From Alphaproteobacteria bacterium (GTDB taxonomy: Bacteria > Pseudomonadota > Alphaproteobacteria > Bin95): a stretch of 17,617 bases of DNA. The position numbers and the translations under genes were made by a program. The number at the start of each line of letters is the position of its first letter. Position 1 is the first letter of the stretch. Shown one piece after another: positions 7,446 through 16,118 of the stretch. The stretch covers positions 1-17,617 of the forward strand of contig JAJECF010000080.1 in NCBI GenBank assembly GCA_022822125.1. Reading direction: 5' to 3'. The notes below the pieces were generated by a model. It was not told the DNA's origin and searched no databases. It saw nothing but the letters and a program-made list of their open reading frames with translations.

Positions 7446-8791
7446 GCCAGTCCGCAGCAGAGGTTCCAAGACTGTTCGACCGCACGCTGGCGGGGCTGAA
7501 GGAGGCTGTGCGCGGGCTCATCGGCGGCGACGGTCTCGATCCGGACCCGGACCTCACGAAAGGCGATGCGGAACGCATACGCGAGCGGTTCTGGGCCTGT
7601 CTCGAAGGCAGGGGCGGCGAGGTTTCCGCGCGCAGCCGCGCGGCCGAGCTCGGCAGGGCCTATCTCCAATTGTCCGGCACGGGCCGCCGCCGCTACCTCT
7701 CTATCCTGGCGACAGAGTTCGACCGCGACCCGGCGGCGGTCAGCCGGGCGGTGAAGGCGCTGGCGGGGGCGCCGCCGGAGGGCCGCGCGGCGGCGGAAGA
7801 TGCGCTCCGGGATGCCTTGAGCGCCCCGCGCGAACGCTTGCTGCGGCAGTTCAATGCGCTTGCCGACGGCGTCAAGTTCCTGGTCGATCTGCGCTACGAC
7901 CTGATGCGCTTCGCGCGCGAGGATGCGGCGCTCTCGGGTCTGGAGACGGACCTGAAACGCCTGCTGGCGAGCTGGTTCGACGCCGGGTTCCTGGAGCTCA
8001 GGCGGATCGACTGGAACGCCCCGGCCTCGTTGCTGGAAAAGCTCATCGACTATGAGGCGGTGCATGCCATCCGGAGCTGGCAGGACCTGAAGAACCGGCT
8101 CGACTCCGACCGGCGCTGCTATGCCTTCTTCCACCCGAGCATGCCCGACGAGCCGCTGATCTTCGTCGAGGTCGCGCTGGAGACGGGGCTTGCCGACAAT
8201 GTCCATGCGCTGCTCGACGAGGAGAGCCCGGTCGGCGACGCCTCGCGCGCCGATACGGCTGTGTTCTATTCGATTTCCAACGCCCAGCGCGGCCTTGCCG
8301 GCATCGCCTTTGGCGACTTCCTCATCAAGCGCGTCGTGGACGACCTGCGCGCCGAACTGCCCAACCTGAAGACCTTCGCCACGCTCTCGCCCGTTCCGGG
8401 CTTCATGCGATGGCTGAAAGAAAACCCGGACGATGCGGCCCTCGCCGCGCTCGCGAAACCCGAGTGGTGGGAGGACCCGGGGGCCGCGGAAGCGGCGAAG
8501 GGGCCGGTGCTGCGGGCGGTGGCGCGCTATCTGGTCCATGCGCGGCGCAAAGGCAGGGCAGCCGACCCGGTCGCGCATTTCCACCTCTCTAACGGGGCGC
8601 GCATGGAGCGGCTGAACTGGCTGGCGAATGTCTCCGAGGACGGGCGCGCCCAGTCGGCCGGCGTCATGATCAACTATCTCTATCGCAGCGACATGATCGA
8701 GGCGAACCACGAGGCCTATAAGGGCGAAGGACGGATCGCCATTTCGTCGGCGGTGCGCGCGCTGGCCGGGAAACGGGAGAAAAAGAGCTGA
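7442..8791 (+). CDS. Malonyl-CoA decarboxylase
   Basis: Converts malonyl-CoA to acetyl-CoA and CO2 in the cytoplasm. The 449-residue length is normal for the bacterial enzyme (called MatA in rhizobia). The N-terminal helical domain covers about residues 1-170 and the GNAT-like catalytic domain the rest. Conserved blocks are [36 protein letters not shown], the catalytic serine in [11 protein letters not shown] (Ser316) and the catalytic histidine in [18 protein letters not shown] (His381). ATG 7442 overlaps the nnr stop by four bases (ATGA), and its own TGA shares a base with the tpiA ATG, so the three genes are translationally coupled. No malonyl-CoA synthetase or malonate transporter lies nearby. 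A role in removing or balancing malonyl-CoA is therefore more likely than growth on malonate. Confidence 0.96.
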   Translation: MSQSAAEVPRLFDRTLAGLKEAVRGLIGGDGLDPDPDLTKGDAERIRERFWACLEGRGGEVSARSRAAELGRAYLQLSGTGRRRYLSILATEFDRDPAAVSRAVKALAGAPPEGRAAAEDALRDALSAPRERLLRQFNALADGVKFLVDLRYDLMRFAREDAALSGLETDLKRLLASWFDAGFLELRRIDWNAPASLLEKLIDYEAVHAIRSWQDLKNRLDSDRRCYAFFHPSMPDEPLIFVEVALETGLADNVHALLDEESPVGDASRADTAVFYSISNAQRGLAGIAFGDFLIKRVVDDLRAELPNLKTFATLSPVPGFMRWLKENPDDAALAALAKPEWWEDPGAAEAAKGPVLRAVARYLVHARRKGRAADPVAHFHLSNGARMERLNWLANVSEDGRAQSAGVMINYLYRSDMIEANHEAYKGEGRIAISSAVRALAGKREKKS

Positions 8792-9522
8792 TGACCGCCC
8801 GCCGCCCGCTTATCGCCGGCAACTGGAAAATGAACGGCCTTGCCGCCGACGGCCTTGCGCTCGCGCGGTTGCTTGCCGCGGCGCCGGAAGGAGCGGCGGA
8901 ACTGCTGGTTTGCCCGCCGGCGACCCTGCTGGCGCCGGTCGCAGCCGCGCTTGCCGACAGCCGGGTCGCGCTTGGCGGACAGGATTGCCATGCAGAGCAG
9001 GCCGGAGCGTATACCGGCGACATCTCGGCGGAAATGCTGGCCGATGCCGGCTGCTCTCATGTCATCACCGGCCATTCCGAGCGCCGCGCCGCCCACGGCG
9101 AGTCCGATGCGGTTGTGCGCGCGAAGGCGGCGGCGGCGCATCGGGCGGGTCTGGTCGCCATTGTCTGCGTCGGCGAAACCGCCGAGGAACGCGATGCGGG
9201 CCGGGCGGAGGCGGTCGTGGCCGCAAGCCTGCGGGGCTCCCTGCCGGAGAGCGCCCGGCCGGAGAACACGGTCGTCGCCTATGAGCCGGTCTGGGCCATC
9301 GGCACGGGGCGCACGCCGACCGTCGAGGAGGTCGCGGCCGTCCATGCCGCGCTGCGCGCCGCGCTCGAGGGGCACGGCGCGGCGACGCGCATCCTCTATG
9401 GAGGCTCGGTCAAGCCCGACAATGCTCAGGCGCTGCTGGCGCCCCGCGATGTGGACGGCGCCCTGGTCGGCGGCGCCAGCCTGTCCGCCGCCGATTTCCT
9501 CGCCATTGCCGGCGCGGCCTGA
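8791..9522 (+). CDS. tpiA: Triosephosphate isomerase
   Basis: Interconverts dihydroxyacetone phosphate and glyceraldehyde 3-phosphate. The 243-residue TIM barrel shows AGNWKMN with Asn11 and Lys13, the electrophile His95 in ITGHSERR, the catalytic base Glu165 in the [10 protein letters not shown] motif (164-173) and the phosphate-binding ILYGGSV (201-207). The ATG shares one base with the stop of the malonyl-CoA decarboxylase gene, and a GGGAGA sequence precedes it. The usual alphaproteobacterial neighbours secG and pyrG are absent. The last 97 bp overlap the 3' end of holA on the opposite strand. All catalytic residues lie upstream of that overlap, so function should be unaffected. No terminator is visible after the stop. 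Confidence 0.97.
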   Translation: MTARRPLIAGNWKMNGLAADGLALARLLAAAPEGAAELLVCPPATLLAPVAAALADSRVALGGQDCHAEQAGAYTGDISAEMLADAGCSHVITGHSERRAAHGESDAVVRAKAAAAHRAGLVAIVCVGETAEERDAGRAEAVVAASLRGSLPESARPENTVVAYEPVWAIGTGRTPTVEEVAAVHAALRAALEGHGAATRILYGGSVKPDNAQALLAPRDVDGALVGGASLSAADFLAIAGAA

Positions 9523-10538
9523 GCGCCGGCGCGGGCCAGCTCGAACAGGGTGCGCTCGGCGATCTCCCGGTCCGGCAGGCCGGTGGTCTTGCAGTCGATT
9601 TCGGCCCGGTTGAGCCGCGCCAGAGCGGCGAGAATCCGGCCTTGCGGCCAGCGCCGGAGCTGCCTGACGAACGCCTCCCGGCGGCGGAAGAACACCGGCG
9701 GGCGCAGCCGGGTCATGGCGCTGCGCTCGTCCGCGCCGGCGGCGATGAGCGCCTGCGCCGCATCCAGCCGCTGAAAGTGGCGGCCGACAGCGCGCAGGAC
9801 TGAAACGGGCGCCGCCGTCTCCGCCGCCGCCCGGTCGAGCGCGGTCGAGAGCGCGGCAAGGTCGCCTGCGCCCGCGGCGAAGGCGATGTCGTCCAGGGAG
9901 AGCGTGGCGGAATCGCCGATACAGGCCACGGCGTCCTCGAGCGAGATCGCGCCGCCCTCGCCGGCATAGAGCGCGAGCTTTTCCGCCTCCATGCGGGTCG
10001 TCGCCCGGTCGTTGCCGAGATGGCCTGCGGCGAAGGCGAGCGCATCGGGCTCGATCTTTGCGCCGGCGCTCCGCACGGTGTGTTCCACCAGCCGGGAGAC
10101 GGCGTCGCCATCGTCCGCATAGCAGGGCAGGGCGGCGGCGCGGCCATGTGATTCGGCCAGCTTGCGCAGCTTCGAGCGCGGCGGAAGATCGCCGGCCTCG
10201 ACCACGACCAGCGCATCGGCAGCCGGGCCGTCCAGCACGGCCTGAAGCGCCTTCTCGCAGTCGTCGCCGGCGGCGCGCAGCCTTATCAGCCGCCTGCCGC
10301 CGGTGAGGGAGATCGCCGCCGCTTCGTCGGCCAGCCGGGCCGGGTCCGCTTTCAGGTCCGACCCGGTGAGGTCAGCGACCCGGAAGGGGTCCCGGATATC
10401 GTCCACGACCTTGCCGCCGAGAAGGCGGGCGCGCTCCCGCACCATTCCCTCATCGGGTCCATAGAGCACGATGGCGAGCAGGTCCGGCGGCGGCGGGTTG
10501 CGGAGAAACTGGGCAATCTGCCGGCCGGCGAGCTTCAT
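9426..10538 (-). CDS. holA: DNA polymerase III, delta subunit
   Basis: The delta subunit of the clamp loader opens the beta sliding clamp during replication. The protein has 370 residues, some 25-30 more than is usual. The N-terminal AAA+-like domain starts [12 protein letters not shown] and has [16 protein letters not shown], without a functional P-loop, as expected for delta. Later family blocks are [42 protein letters not shown] and the C-terminal collar with [21 protein letters not shown] and [16 protein letters not shown]. The final 32 residues, rich in Ala, Arg and Pro, are encoded opposite the end of tpiA and look like an extension into non-holA sequence. ATG 10538 overlaps the lptE stop as ATGA. 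lptE-holA coupling is common in proteobacteria. Confidence 0.95.
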   Translation of the reverse strand: MKLAGRQIAQFLRNPPPPDLLAIVLYGPDEGMVRERARLLGGKVVDDIRDPFRVADLTGSDLKADPARLADEAAAISLTGGRRLIRLRAAGDDCEKALQAVLDGPAADALVVVEAGDLPPRSKLRKLAESHGRAAALPCYADDGDAVSRLVEHTVRSAGAKIEPDALAFAAGHLGNDRATTRMEAEKLALYAGEGGAISLEDAVACIGDSATLSLDDIAFAAGAGDLAALSTALDRAAAETAAPVSVLRAVGRHFQRLDAAQALIAAGADERSAMTRLRPPVFFRRREAFVRQLRRWPQGRILAALARLNRAEIDCKTTGLPDREIAERTLFELARAGAQAAPAMARKSAADRLAPPTRAPSTSRGASSA

Positions 10539-11062
10539 CCGGCCTTTTCTCCGCTGCGGAAGAAGAGTGCGAGCCGCCTGGCGATCCGGGCGCTCAGCGC
10601 ATCGACGCCGCGCTCGCGCGCCGCGCGCTCCGCCGCCCGCGTCGCGAAGGCGGACTTCAGCACATCGTGGCTGTGAACCGAACGCGCCCAGCCCTGAAAT
10701 GTCGGCCGGTCGCTGCCGCGTTTCCAGAGCTCGAACCTGGCGGTGAGCGTCAGGTCCGCGCGGGTGACGGTCTCGCTCCTGCCGATAAACGCGCCGGCCG
10801 AAGACGATTGCAGCCGAACGCGCAGCCGGTAGTCCACCGGACTGCGCAGCCCGGCCGGAGCGAGGCGCGTCTCCAGCCGGCGGCGCAGCAGCATGCCGAT
10901 CCGGTCCGGAATCGGCTCGACCTCGATCTGCGCCATGGCGGCAGTGACATCCGGGCCCTGCTGGGGTCGGCGTGCATGAACCGGCTCGAGAGCGCAGCCG
11001 GCGAGCATGGCGCCGAGCAGCAGCCCGGCCACGGCGGCCGCAAGCGTCTCAGGCCACGACAT
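10535..11062 (-). CDS. lptE: LPS assembly lipoprotein LptE
   Basis: An outer-membrane lipoprotein that plugs LptD and helps insert lipopolysaccharide. The 175-residue protein has a signal peptide with a lipobox: the hydrophobic run [16 protein letters not shown] ends at Cys23 (LAGC). The mature part has a typical LptE pattern, with [19 protein letters not shown], then [10 protein letters not shown] and later strands ending in [15 protein letters not shown] 11062 overlaps the last 14 bp of leuS; longer versions of this frame run antiparallel-free through leuS but lack the signal peptide at the N-terminus. Position between leuS and holA is the classical arrangement and supports the call. Sequence conservation of LptE is low, so the lipobox and neighbourhood carry much of the weight. 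Confidence 0.9.
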   Translation of the reverse strand: MSWPETLAAAVAGLLLGAMLAGCALEPVHARRPQQGPDVTAAMAQIEVEPIPDRIGMLLRRRLETRLAPAGLRSPVDYRLRVRLQSSSAGAFIGRSETVTRADLTLTARFELWKRGSDRPTFQGWARSVHSHDVLKSAFATRAAERAARERGVDALSARIARRLALFFRSGEKAG

Positions 11063-13601
11063 TGACGATCTTGTCCGGGACGACGACGACACGGCGGGGC
11101 GCCCGGCCTTCGAGTTGCCGCTGCACGCCGGCAAGCGCGAGCGCCGCCGCCTCGACATCCGCTGTGCTGGAGCCTCGCGCGATCTCCAGCCGGCCGCGCA
11201 GCTTGCCGTTGAACTGCACGGGAAGCACCACGATGTCCTCCACAAGCCGCGCCGGGTCGGCGACCGGCCAGGGCCGGTCTGCAAGCAGGCCCTCGCCGCC
11301 GAGCCTTCGCCAGCAGCTCTCCGCCAGATGGGGCGTCATCGGCGCGATCAGGTGTACGGCCGCCTCTATGCCCTCGCGACAGGCCGCCGCCATCGCGGGA
11401 TCGACGGCCGGCAGGGCGTCCGCCAGCGCATTGGTAAGCTCGCGGACCCGCGCCACCGCCCGGTTGAAGTGGAAGCGCTCCAGATCGCCGGTCATCGCGT
11501 CGATGGTCTTGTGGGTGACGTTCCTCAGCGCCTCGGCGGCATCGCTGGTCCTTGGGCCGGCGGGCGCGTCCGGCGCTTCGTCCACCAGCCGCCAGAGCCG
11601 GTTGAGATAGCGCCACGCGCCTTCGACGCCGGCTTCGGTCCAGTCCAGGTCGCGCGCGGGCGGGCTGTCGGAAAGCATGAACAGCCGGGCCACGTCCGCG
11701 CCGTAGCGGTCAATGATCTCCTCGGGATCGACGACGTTCTTCTTCGACTTGCTCATCTTCTCGGAGCGGCCGACCGCGACCGGCGCGCCGTCTGACCGCC
11801 GGCGCCTGTCGCCTGCGCCGTCATCCTCCACCTCGCTCGGCTGCAACCAGCTTCCGTCCTCGGCCCGGTAGGTCTCGTGGCAGACCATGCCCTGGGTGAA
11901 GAGGCCGGCGAAGGGCTCCTCGATCCCGATATAGCCGCATTCCTTCATCGCCCGGGTGAAGAAGCGGGAATAGAGCAGATGCAGCACGGCATGCTCGACG
12001 CCGCCGATATACTGGTCCACCGGCATCCAGTAATCGACCGCCTCGCGGTCGAAGGGCCGGTCTTCCACATCCGGCGAGCAATAGCGCGCGAAATACCAGG
12101 AGGACTCGAAGAAGGTGTCGAATGTGTCGGTCTCGCGCTCCGCGGGCCCGCCGCAGGACGGGCAGGCGACATGCTTCCAGGTCGGGTGCCGGTCCAGCGG
12201 ATTGCCGGGCGCATCGAAGGTCACGTCATCCGGCAGCGTCACCGGCAGGTCGTCGCGGGGAACGGGCACGATGCCGCAGGCGCTGCAATGGATGACCGGA
12301 ACCGGGCAGCCCCAGTAACGCTGCCGGGAGACGCCCCAGTCGCGCAGGCGGTATTGCACGGTGCGCTCGCCGGAGCCCTGCGCCTCCAGGCGCTCGCCCA
12401 TCCGGCGCTTGGCCTCCGGCACGTCGAGCCCGTCCAGGAAGGACGAGTTAATGAGCCGCCCGTCGCCGGTATAGGCCTCCGAGCCGATCTCGAAGCCCGC
12501 CGGGTCCGTATCCGGCGGGCAGACGACGGGAAGAACCGGCAAGCCGTAGGCGCGGGCGAAGTCGAGGTCGCGCTGGTCGTGGCCCGGACAGCCGAAAATG
12601 GCCCCGCTGCCATAGTCCATGAGCACGAAATTCGCGACATAGACGGGCAGTTCGATCCCGTTGTCGAAAGGATGCAGGGCCCTGAGCCCGGTATCCCGGC
12701 CGCGCTTCTCCGCCTGCTCGATGGCCGCCTCGCTCGTGCCCAGGCTGCGGCATTCGGCGATGAACGCCTCCATGTCCGGGTCTCTTACCGCGATTTCCTG
12801 CGCCAGAGGATGGTCCGGCGAGACCGCCATGAAAGACGCGCCGAACAGGGTGTCGTGGCGGGTGGTGAAGACCTCCAGCATGTCGTCGCGCCCCTTGAGG
12901 CGGAAATTGATCCGTGCGCCTTCCGAGCGGCCGATCCAGTTCGCCTGCATCAGCCGCACCCGGTCCGGCCAGCGCTCCAGCCCGTCGAGCGCGTCCAGCA
13001 ATTCGTCGCTATAGGCGGTGATCCTAAGGAACCACTGGGCGAGTTCGCGCCGCTCGACCGGCGCGCCCGAGCGCCAGCCATGGCCGTCGATCACCTGCTC
13101 ATTGGCCAGCACGGTGTCCTCGACCGGATCCCAGTTGACCCATGACTTGCGCCGGTATGCGAGCCCTTTCTCCAGGAAGTCGAGAAACATCGCCTGCTCA
13201 TGCTTGAAGTATTCGGGCTCGCAGGTCGAAAGCTCCCGGCTCCAGTCATAGGAGAGGCCCATGGTCGAAAGCTGCGCTTTCATGGTGGCGATGTTGCGGC
13301 GCGTCCAGACGCCCGGATGGACGCCGGCTTCGAAGGCGGCGTTCTCCGCCGGCAGGCCGAAGGCGTCCCAGCCCATCGGGTGCAGCACATTGAAGCCGCG
13401 GGCGCGCTTGTAGCGGGCGACGACATCGCCCAGCGTGAAATTGCGCACATGGCCCATATGGATGCGCCCCGAAGGGTAGGGGAACATCTCCATCACATAG
13501 TATTTCGGGCGCGAGGCATCTTCGCGGGCCGTGAAACAGCCGGCGTCCTCCCAGCGCCGGCGCCAGTAAGGCTCGGCGTCGCGGTGGTCGTATCGGGCCA
13601 T
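11049..13601 (-). CDS. leuS: Leucyl-tRNA synthetase
   Basis: Charges tRNA-Leu with leucine in the cytoplasm. The 850-residue class I enzyme has the HIGH-type motif as HMGH (48-51) within [15 protein letters not shown]. The CP1 editing domain follows (for example [19 protein letters not shown] and the Zn-like cysteines [14 protein letters not shown]), then [11 protein letters not shown] and the KMSKS motif at 615-619 followed by [10 protein letters not shown]. The C-terminal anticodon and tail domains end in [13 protein letters not shown]. The start ATG 13601 gives the normal N-terminus [17 protein letters not shown]. It follows the DUF3576 gene by 24 bp, and its stop overlaps lptE by 14 bp. 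All catalytic parts are present. Confidence 0.98.
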   Translation of the reverse strand: MARYDHRDAEPYWRRRWEDAGCFTAREDASRPKYYVMEMFPYPSGRIHMGHVRNFTLGDVVARYKRARGFNVLHPMGWDAFGLPAENAAFEAGVHPGVWTRRNIATMKAQLSTMGLSYDWSRELSTCEPEYFKHEQAMFLDFLEKGLAYRRKSWVNWDPVEDTVLANEQVIDGHGWRSGAPVERRELAQWFLRITAYSDELLDALDGLERWPDRVRLMQANWIGRSEGARINFRLKGRDDMLEVFTTRHDTLFGASFMAVSPDHPLAQEIAVRDPDMEAFIAECRSLGTSEAAIEQAEKRGRDTGLRALHPFDNGIELPVYVANFVLMDYGSGAIFGCPGHDQRDLDFARAYGLPVLPVVCPPDTDPAGFEIGSEAYTGDGRLINSSFLDGLDVPEAKRRMGERLEAQGSGERTVQYRLRDWGVSRQRYWGCPVPVIHCSACGIVPVPRDDLPVTLPDDVTFDAPGNPLDRHPTWKHVACPSCGGPAERETDTFDTFFESSWYFARYCSPDVEDRPFDREAVDYWMPVDQYIGGVEHAVLHLLYSRFFTRAMKECGYIGIEEPFAGLFTQGMVCHETYRAEDGSWLQPSEVEDDGAGDRRRRSDGAPVAVGRSEKMSKSKKNVVDPEEIIDRYGADVARLFMLSDSPPARDLDWTEAGVEGAWRYLNRLWRLVDEAPDAPAGPRTSDAAEALRNVTHKTIDAMTGDLERFHFNRAVARVRELTNALADALPAVDPAMAAACREGIEAAVHLIAPMTPHLAESCWRRLGGEGLLADRPWPVADPARLVEDIVVLPVQFNGKLRGRLEIARGSSTADVEAAALALAGVQRQLEGRAPRRVVVVPDKIVNVVA

Positions 13602-13625
13602 GAAGGCGCTCCGTGTTCCCGGATG

Positions 13626-14153
13626 CTACAGGCTGGCGATGCGCAGCTCCCGCGCCCGGACCAGGATGTTGTTCTCGATTTCGGTGTGGGTCGCGCTGTC
13701 CACCACCGCGTCCACCCAGCCCGTCCCGCCTTTCTCCTGGCGGAACACCGCGACCTTCAGCCCGTCGCTTCGAAGCTGCCTGTCGAGGATATAGACCGTG
13801 ACCTTGAAGCGCTCGTCCGGCGTTTCCGGCGGCGCGAACCAGTCGGTGATGATGACGCCGCCAAAGGGGTCGGCCGAGGCCAGCGGCATGAAGGAGAGCG
13901 TGTCGAGCGACGCGCGCCACAGGAAGCTGTTGACGCCGATGCCTGATCCGCCGTCCCCTTCCCGGTCTCCTCCGAGAAGATTGATGCCGCCCTCGCCGAA
14001 GATTCCCTGCGCGCCTTCCTTGGGCAGATAGGTGGAGCCGTGGCTCCCGGGGAGATGGCGGTACAGCGTATCCGGATAATCGTGCTCTACCTTGGCGTCG
14101 CTGCAACCGGCCAGAATTGCGGCGACGGCGGCGACGAGACAGAAACGTATCAT
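13626..14153 (-). CDS. DUF3576 lipoprotein
   Basis: A 175-residue predicted lipoprotein of unknown function, found mainly in alphaproteobacteria upstream of leuS. The signal peptide MIRFCLVAAVAAILAG ends in a lipobox with Cys17, so it should be anchored in the outer or inner membrane facing the periplasm. The conserved core has GIGVNSFLWRASLDTLSFMP, ADPFGGVIITDWF and RFKVTVYILDRQLRSDGLKV. Start ATG 14153 is preceded by GGGAAG at good spacing. The stop is 24 bp before leuS, so it is the first gene of the leuS-lptE-holA operon. A shared link to envelope biogenesis with lptE is suggested by context only. Confidence 0.92.
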   Translation of the reverse strand: MIRFCLVAAVAAILAGCSDAKVEHDYPDTLYRHLPGSHGSTYLPKEGAQGIFGEGGINLLGGDREGDGGSGIGVNSFLWRASLDTLSFMPLASADPFGGVIITDWFAPPETPDERFKVTVYILDRQLRSDGLKVAVFRQEKGGTGWVDAVVDSATHTEIENNILVRARELRIASL

Positions 14154-14251
14154 TGGTCTTCCCGCAGGGTTGGCGCCAGCGCCAGCCTAGCATAACCCGC
14201 AGGCCGGTTCGAGGGCCGCCCTGCGGCATTTGTTTTTCCGGAGACCGGACA

Positions 14252-14279
14252 TTGACGGCCGGGGCCCGGATTCTGTAAG
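14252..14279 (+). promoter_or_regulatory. Candidate promoter of tRNA-Ser
   Basis: TTGACG (14252-14257), a 16-bp spacer and TGTAAG (14274-14279) lie 15 bp before the mature tRNA. The -35 box matches the consensus at five of six positions and the -10 box at four of six. Confidence 0.45.
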
Positions 14280-14294
14280 TCTCGCCGGCTTTCG

Positions 14295-14386
14295 GGACAG
14301 GTGGGTGAGTGGCTTAAACCAGCGGATTGCTAATCCGTCGTACGTCAACAGGCGTACCGAGGGTTCGAATCCCTCCCTGTCCGCCA
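14295..14386 (+). tRNA. tRNA-Ser (anticodon GCT)
   Basis: A 92-nt class II tRNA with a long variable arm. The acceptor arm GGACAGG (14295-14301) pairs with CCTGTCC (14376-14382), followed by discriminator G and an encoded CCA (14384-14386). The anticodon loop TTGCTAA carries GCT at 14329-14331. The T-arm is GAGGG-TTCGAAT-CCCTC. No integrase or attachment-site duplication is visible next to it. Confidence 0.97.
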
Positions 14387-14393
14387 CTTTTCG

Positions 14394-14413
14394 TTTTCGG
14401 ACATTCCCGAAAA
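14394..14413 (+). terminator. Weak stem-loop after tRNA-Ser
   Basis: TTTTCGG (14394-14400) and CCGAAAA (14407-14413) form a 7-bp stem with a 6-nt loop, 8 bp after the tRNA end. It is AT-rich and lacks a clear T-tract, so it is a weak terminator candidate. Confidence 0.3.
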
Positions 14414-14513
14414 TCCCCATAAGTCACCTGGCGGCAATCGAGGGCGGCGGCTATGCGCGCCTGGCGGCGTTCGCATGAGCGCACTTCGCGAGCATGGCGT
14501 CTAATGATCGTCT

Positions 14514-14738
14514 TTATGACGGCATGAAGTGCAGAATCAGCGCCGTCGCAATGCCCACGATTGCAATCAATGCGAGGATCAACCGGGTTTCGCGCCTGGC
14601 GGACTCCGTGTCGCGCTTAGCCATGTCTTCGGCAAGCCGGGCAATATCGGTCTTGTAATCCGCCTGCATGGTCTTCATGCGCTCCTCAAGGCGGGCGATC
14701 CGCTCGGATAGCTCTTGCGGCGTCGGCCCGTCCGTCAT
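14514..14738 (-). CDS. Small coiled-coil protein with C-terminal membrane anchor
   Basis: A 74-residue protein, family not identified. From ATG 14738 it has a predicted coiled coil with heptad-like leucines and charges (about 8-45: LSERIARLEERMKTM and on to IARLAEDMAKRD), a basic ESARRETR, and one C-terminal transmembrane segment (about 52-71, LILALIAIVGIATALILHFM). It would be tail-anchored in the inner membrane with the coiled coil in the cytoplasm. The frame is open to 14798, but upstream residues look non-conserved; the ribosome site for either start is modest. It is divergent from the LLM oxidoreductase and downstream of tRNA-Ser on the opposite strand. It resembles many small alphaproteobacterial coiled-coil/TM proteins of unknown role. 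Confidence 0.7.
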   Translation of the reverse strand: MTDGPTPQELSERIARLEERMKTMQADYKTDIARLAEDMAKRDTESARRETRLILALIAIVGIATALILHFMPS

Positions 14739-14867
14739 GGCCTGCGTCCGTTCGCAGCGTGACGGGCGCATGGTAGTGTGCCGGCTGTTCCCGTGCAATC
14801 CTATGGAAGCTTCCTTCGCTTGCCCGGTTCTTGCCCGAACTGCCTTCGGCCTGCGAAGCGCTTTTCC

Positions 14868-14873
14868 GGGAGG
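14868..14873 (+). promoter_or_regulatory. Strong ribosome binding site of the LLM oxidoreductase gene
   Basis: GGGAGG lies 5 bp before ATG 14879 and selects this start over the in-frame ATG at 14831. Confidence 0.75.
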
Positions 14874-14878
14874 TCTGC

Positions 14879-16033
14879 ATGATCCGCAAGTTCACCACCG
14901 TCTATCCGGGCCATATCGACCTGCCCGACCGGGGCCGGGATGCGACGCCTGCCGATGAGCGCCGCTATTCCAACGAGGCGCTCGCCTCCGTTTTCGCCAA
15001 GACCGATGCGGTGGCGAGGAAGCTGGACGAGATCGGCTTCGACACGCTCTGGCTGGCCGAGCACCACTTCCAGCATGAAGGCTATGAGTGCATCCCGAAC
15101 ATCCTTATGTGCGCGGTGCATCTCGCCCATATCACGCGTGCGCTGAAGGTCGGCTGCGGCTTCAACATCGCGCCCATGTGGCATCCGCTGCGTCTCGCCG
15201 AGGATTTCGCGACCGCCGATATCCTGACCGGGGGGCGCACCGTGTTCGGCGTCGGGCGCGGCTACCACACCCGCGAGGTCGAGACCTTCGGCGCGCCGAT
15301 GCAGGACCAGAGCGCCAATCGCGACCTGTTCGAGGAGCAGGTCGAGATCATGTTCAAGGCGTTCAACGAGGAGAGCTTCCGCCACGAGGGCCGCCACTAC
15401 ACCCTGCCGCCGCGCGTGCCCTATCGCGGCTATGAGCTCGACGAGATCACGCTGGTGCCGCGCCCGGTCAATCTGCCGGTGGACTGCTGGCAGCCGGTGG
15501 TGAGCGCCAATCCGCGCGGGCTGGACTTCATGGTCCGGCACGGCATCAAGGGCGCCGTCGGCGGCGGCGCGGCGACCATGGCCGAGGGGCCGATCCAGGG
15601 CTATCGGGACGCGGCGGCCCGCGCCGGGATGGACCTCGCGCTCGGTGAGAACCTGACCATCGGGATCTTCTTCTATCTCGCCGACACAAAGGAGCAGGCG
15701 GTCCGCGAGATGACGCCGCTCTACGAGGAGCATGTGAAGATTTTCGCGCCGCTGGGCTTCGTGCCGGGCATTTCGCCGGAGGGCGTCAAGGCGGCGTCGC
15801 GCCGGGGCGGCTGGTACGAGAACGGCGTGCCGCGCCTGGAGCATTTCATGGACCTGGGCGCCTGGTTCGCCGGCACCGCCGAAGAGCTGGTCGAGCGCCT
15901 GAAGCGGCTGGAAGAGCGCTATCCCGGCATGGAGCACATCAACCTCTCCACCAGCATGGCAACGCCGACCGCCCAGATGCTGGAGCAGTTCGACCGTGTG
16001 GCGACGGACGTGATGCCCGCCTTCGGGCATTAG
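14879..16033 (+). CDS. LLM-class flavin-dependent oxidoreductase
   Basis: A 384-residue member of the bacterial luciferase-like monooxygenase superfamily, expected to use reduced FMN and oxygen (some members use F420). The TIM-barrel signatures are DEIGFDTLWLAEHHFQHEGY, the following ALKVGCGFNIAPMWHPLRLAEDFATAD, GGRTVFGVGRGYHTREVETFG and the C-terminal FAGTAEELVERLKRL. The start ATG 14879 has a strong GGGAGG 5 bp upstream. A crotonase gene follows 85 bp later on the same strand, so the pair may act on one catabolic or acyl-CoA pathway; a separate promoter in the gap is not excluded. The substrate cannot be assigned. Confidence 0.92.
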   Translation: MIRKFTTVYPGHIDLPDRGRDATPADERRYSNEALASVFAKTDAVARKLDEIGFDTLWLAEHHFQHEGYECIPNILMCAVHLAHITRALKVGCGFNIAPMWHPLRLAEDFATADILTGGRTVFGVGRGYHTREVETFGAPMQDQSANRDLFEEQVEIMFKAFNEESFRHEGRHYTLPPRVPYRGYELDEITLVPRPVNLPVDCWQPVVSANPRGLDFMVRHGIKGAVGGGAATMAEGPIQGYRDAAARAGMDLALGENLTIGIFFYLADTKEQAVREMTPLYEEHVKIFAPLGFVPGISPEGVKAASRRGGWYENGVPRLEHFMDLGAWFAGTAEELVERLKRLEERYPGMEHINLSTSMATPTAQMLEQFDRVATDVMPAFGH

Positions 16034-16118
16034 AGCGCCGCGCCGTCGGCGGATTGCCCGCCGCGCCGCGTCCGCTATGGTCGGCGGGAATGCAACGACC
16101 CGACAGAGGAACGCCCCG

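Noticed and set aside
6833..8710. 625-codon minus-strand frame opposite nnr and malonyl-CoA decarboxylase
   Set aside because: Antisense of two conserved genes with intact motifs; composition is typical of a GC-rich shadow.
11877..13145. 422-codon plus-strand frame opposite leuS
   Set aside because: Antisense of leuS, with no recognisable domain.
14295..14400. tRNA-Ser as an integration site for a mobile element
   Set aside because: No integrase gene, no duplicated tRNA 3' end and no change in base composition were seen on either side.
14187..14420. 77-codon minus-strand frame with GFEPSVRLLTYDGLAIRWFK
   Set aside because: This is the well-known spurious translation of the reverse strand of a tRNA-Ser gene.
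14814..14858. CTTCGC / GCGAAG inverted repeat upstream of the LLM gene
   Set aside because: Only 6 bp with a 33-bp spacer and no associated promoter motif; likely chance.
14801..16030. 409-codon minus-strand frame opposite the LLM oxidoreductase
   Set aside because: Antisense of a conserved gene that has a strong ribosome site; the His/Arg/Val-rich product has no domain.
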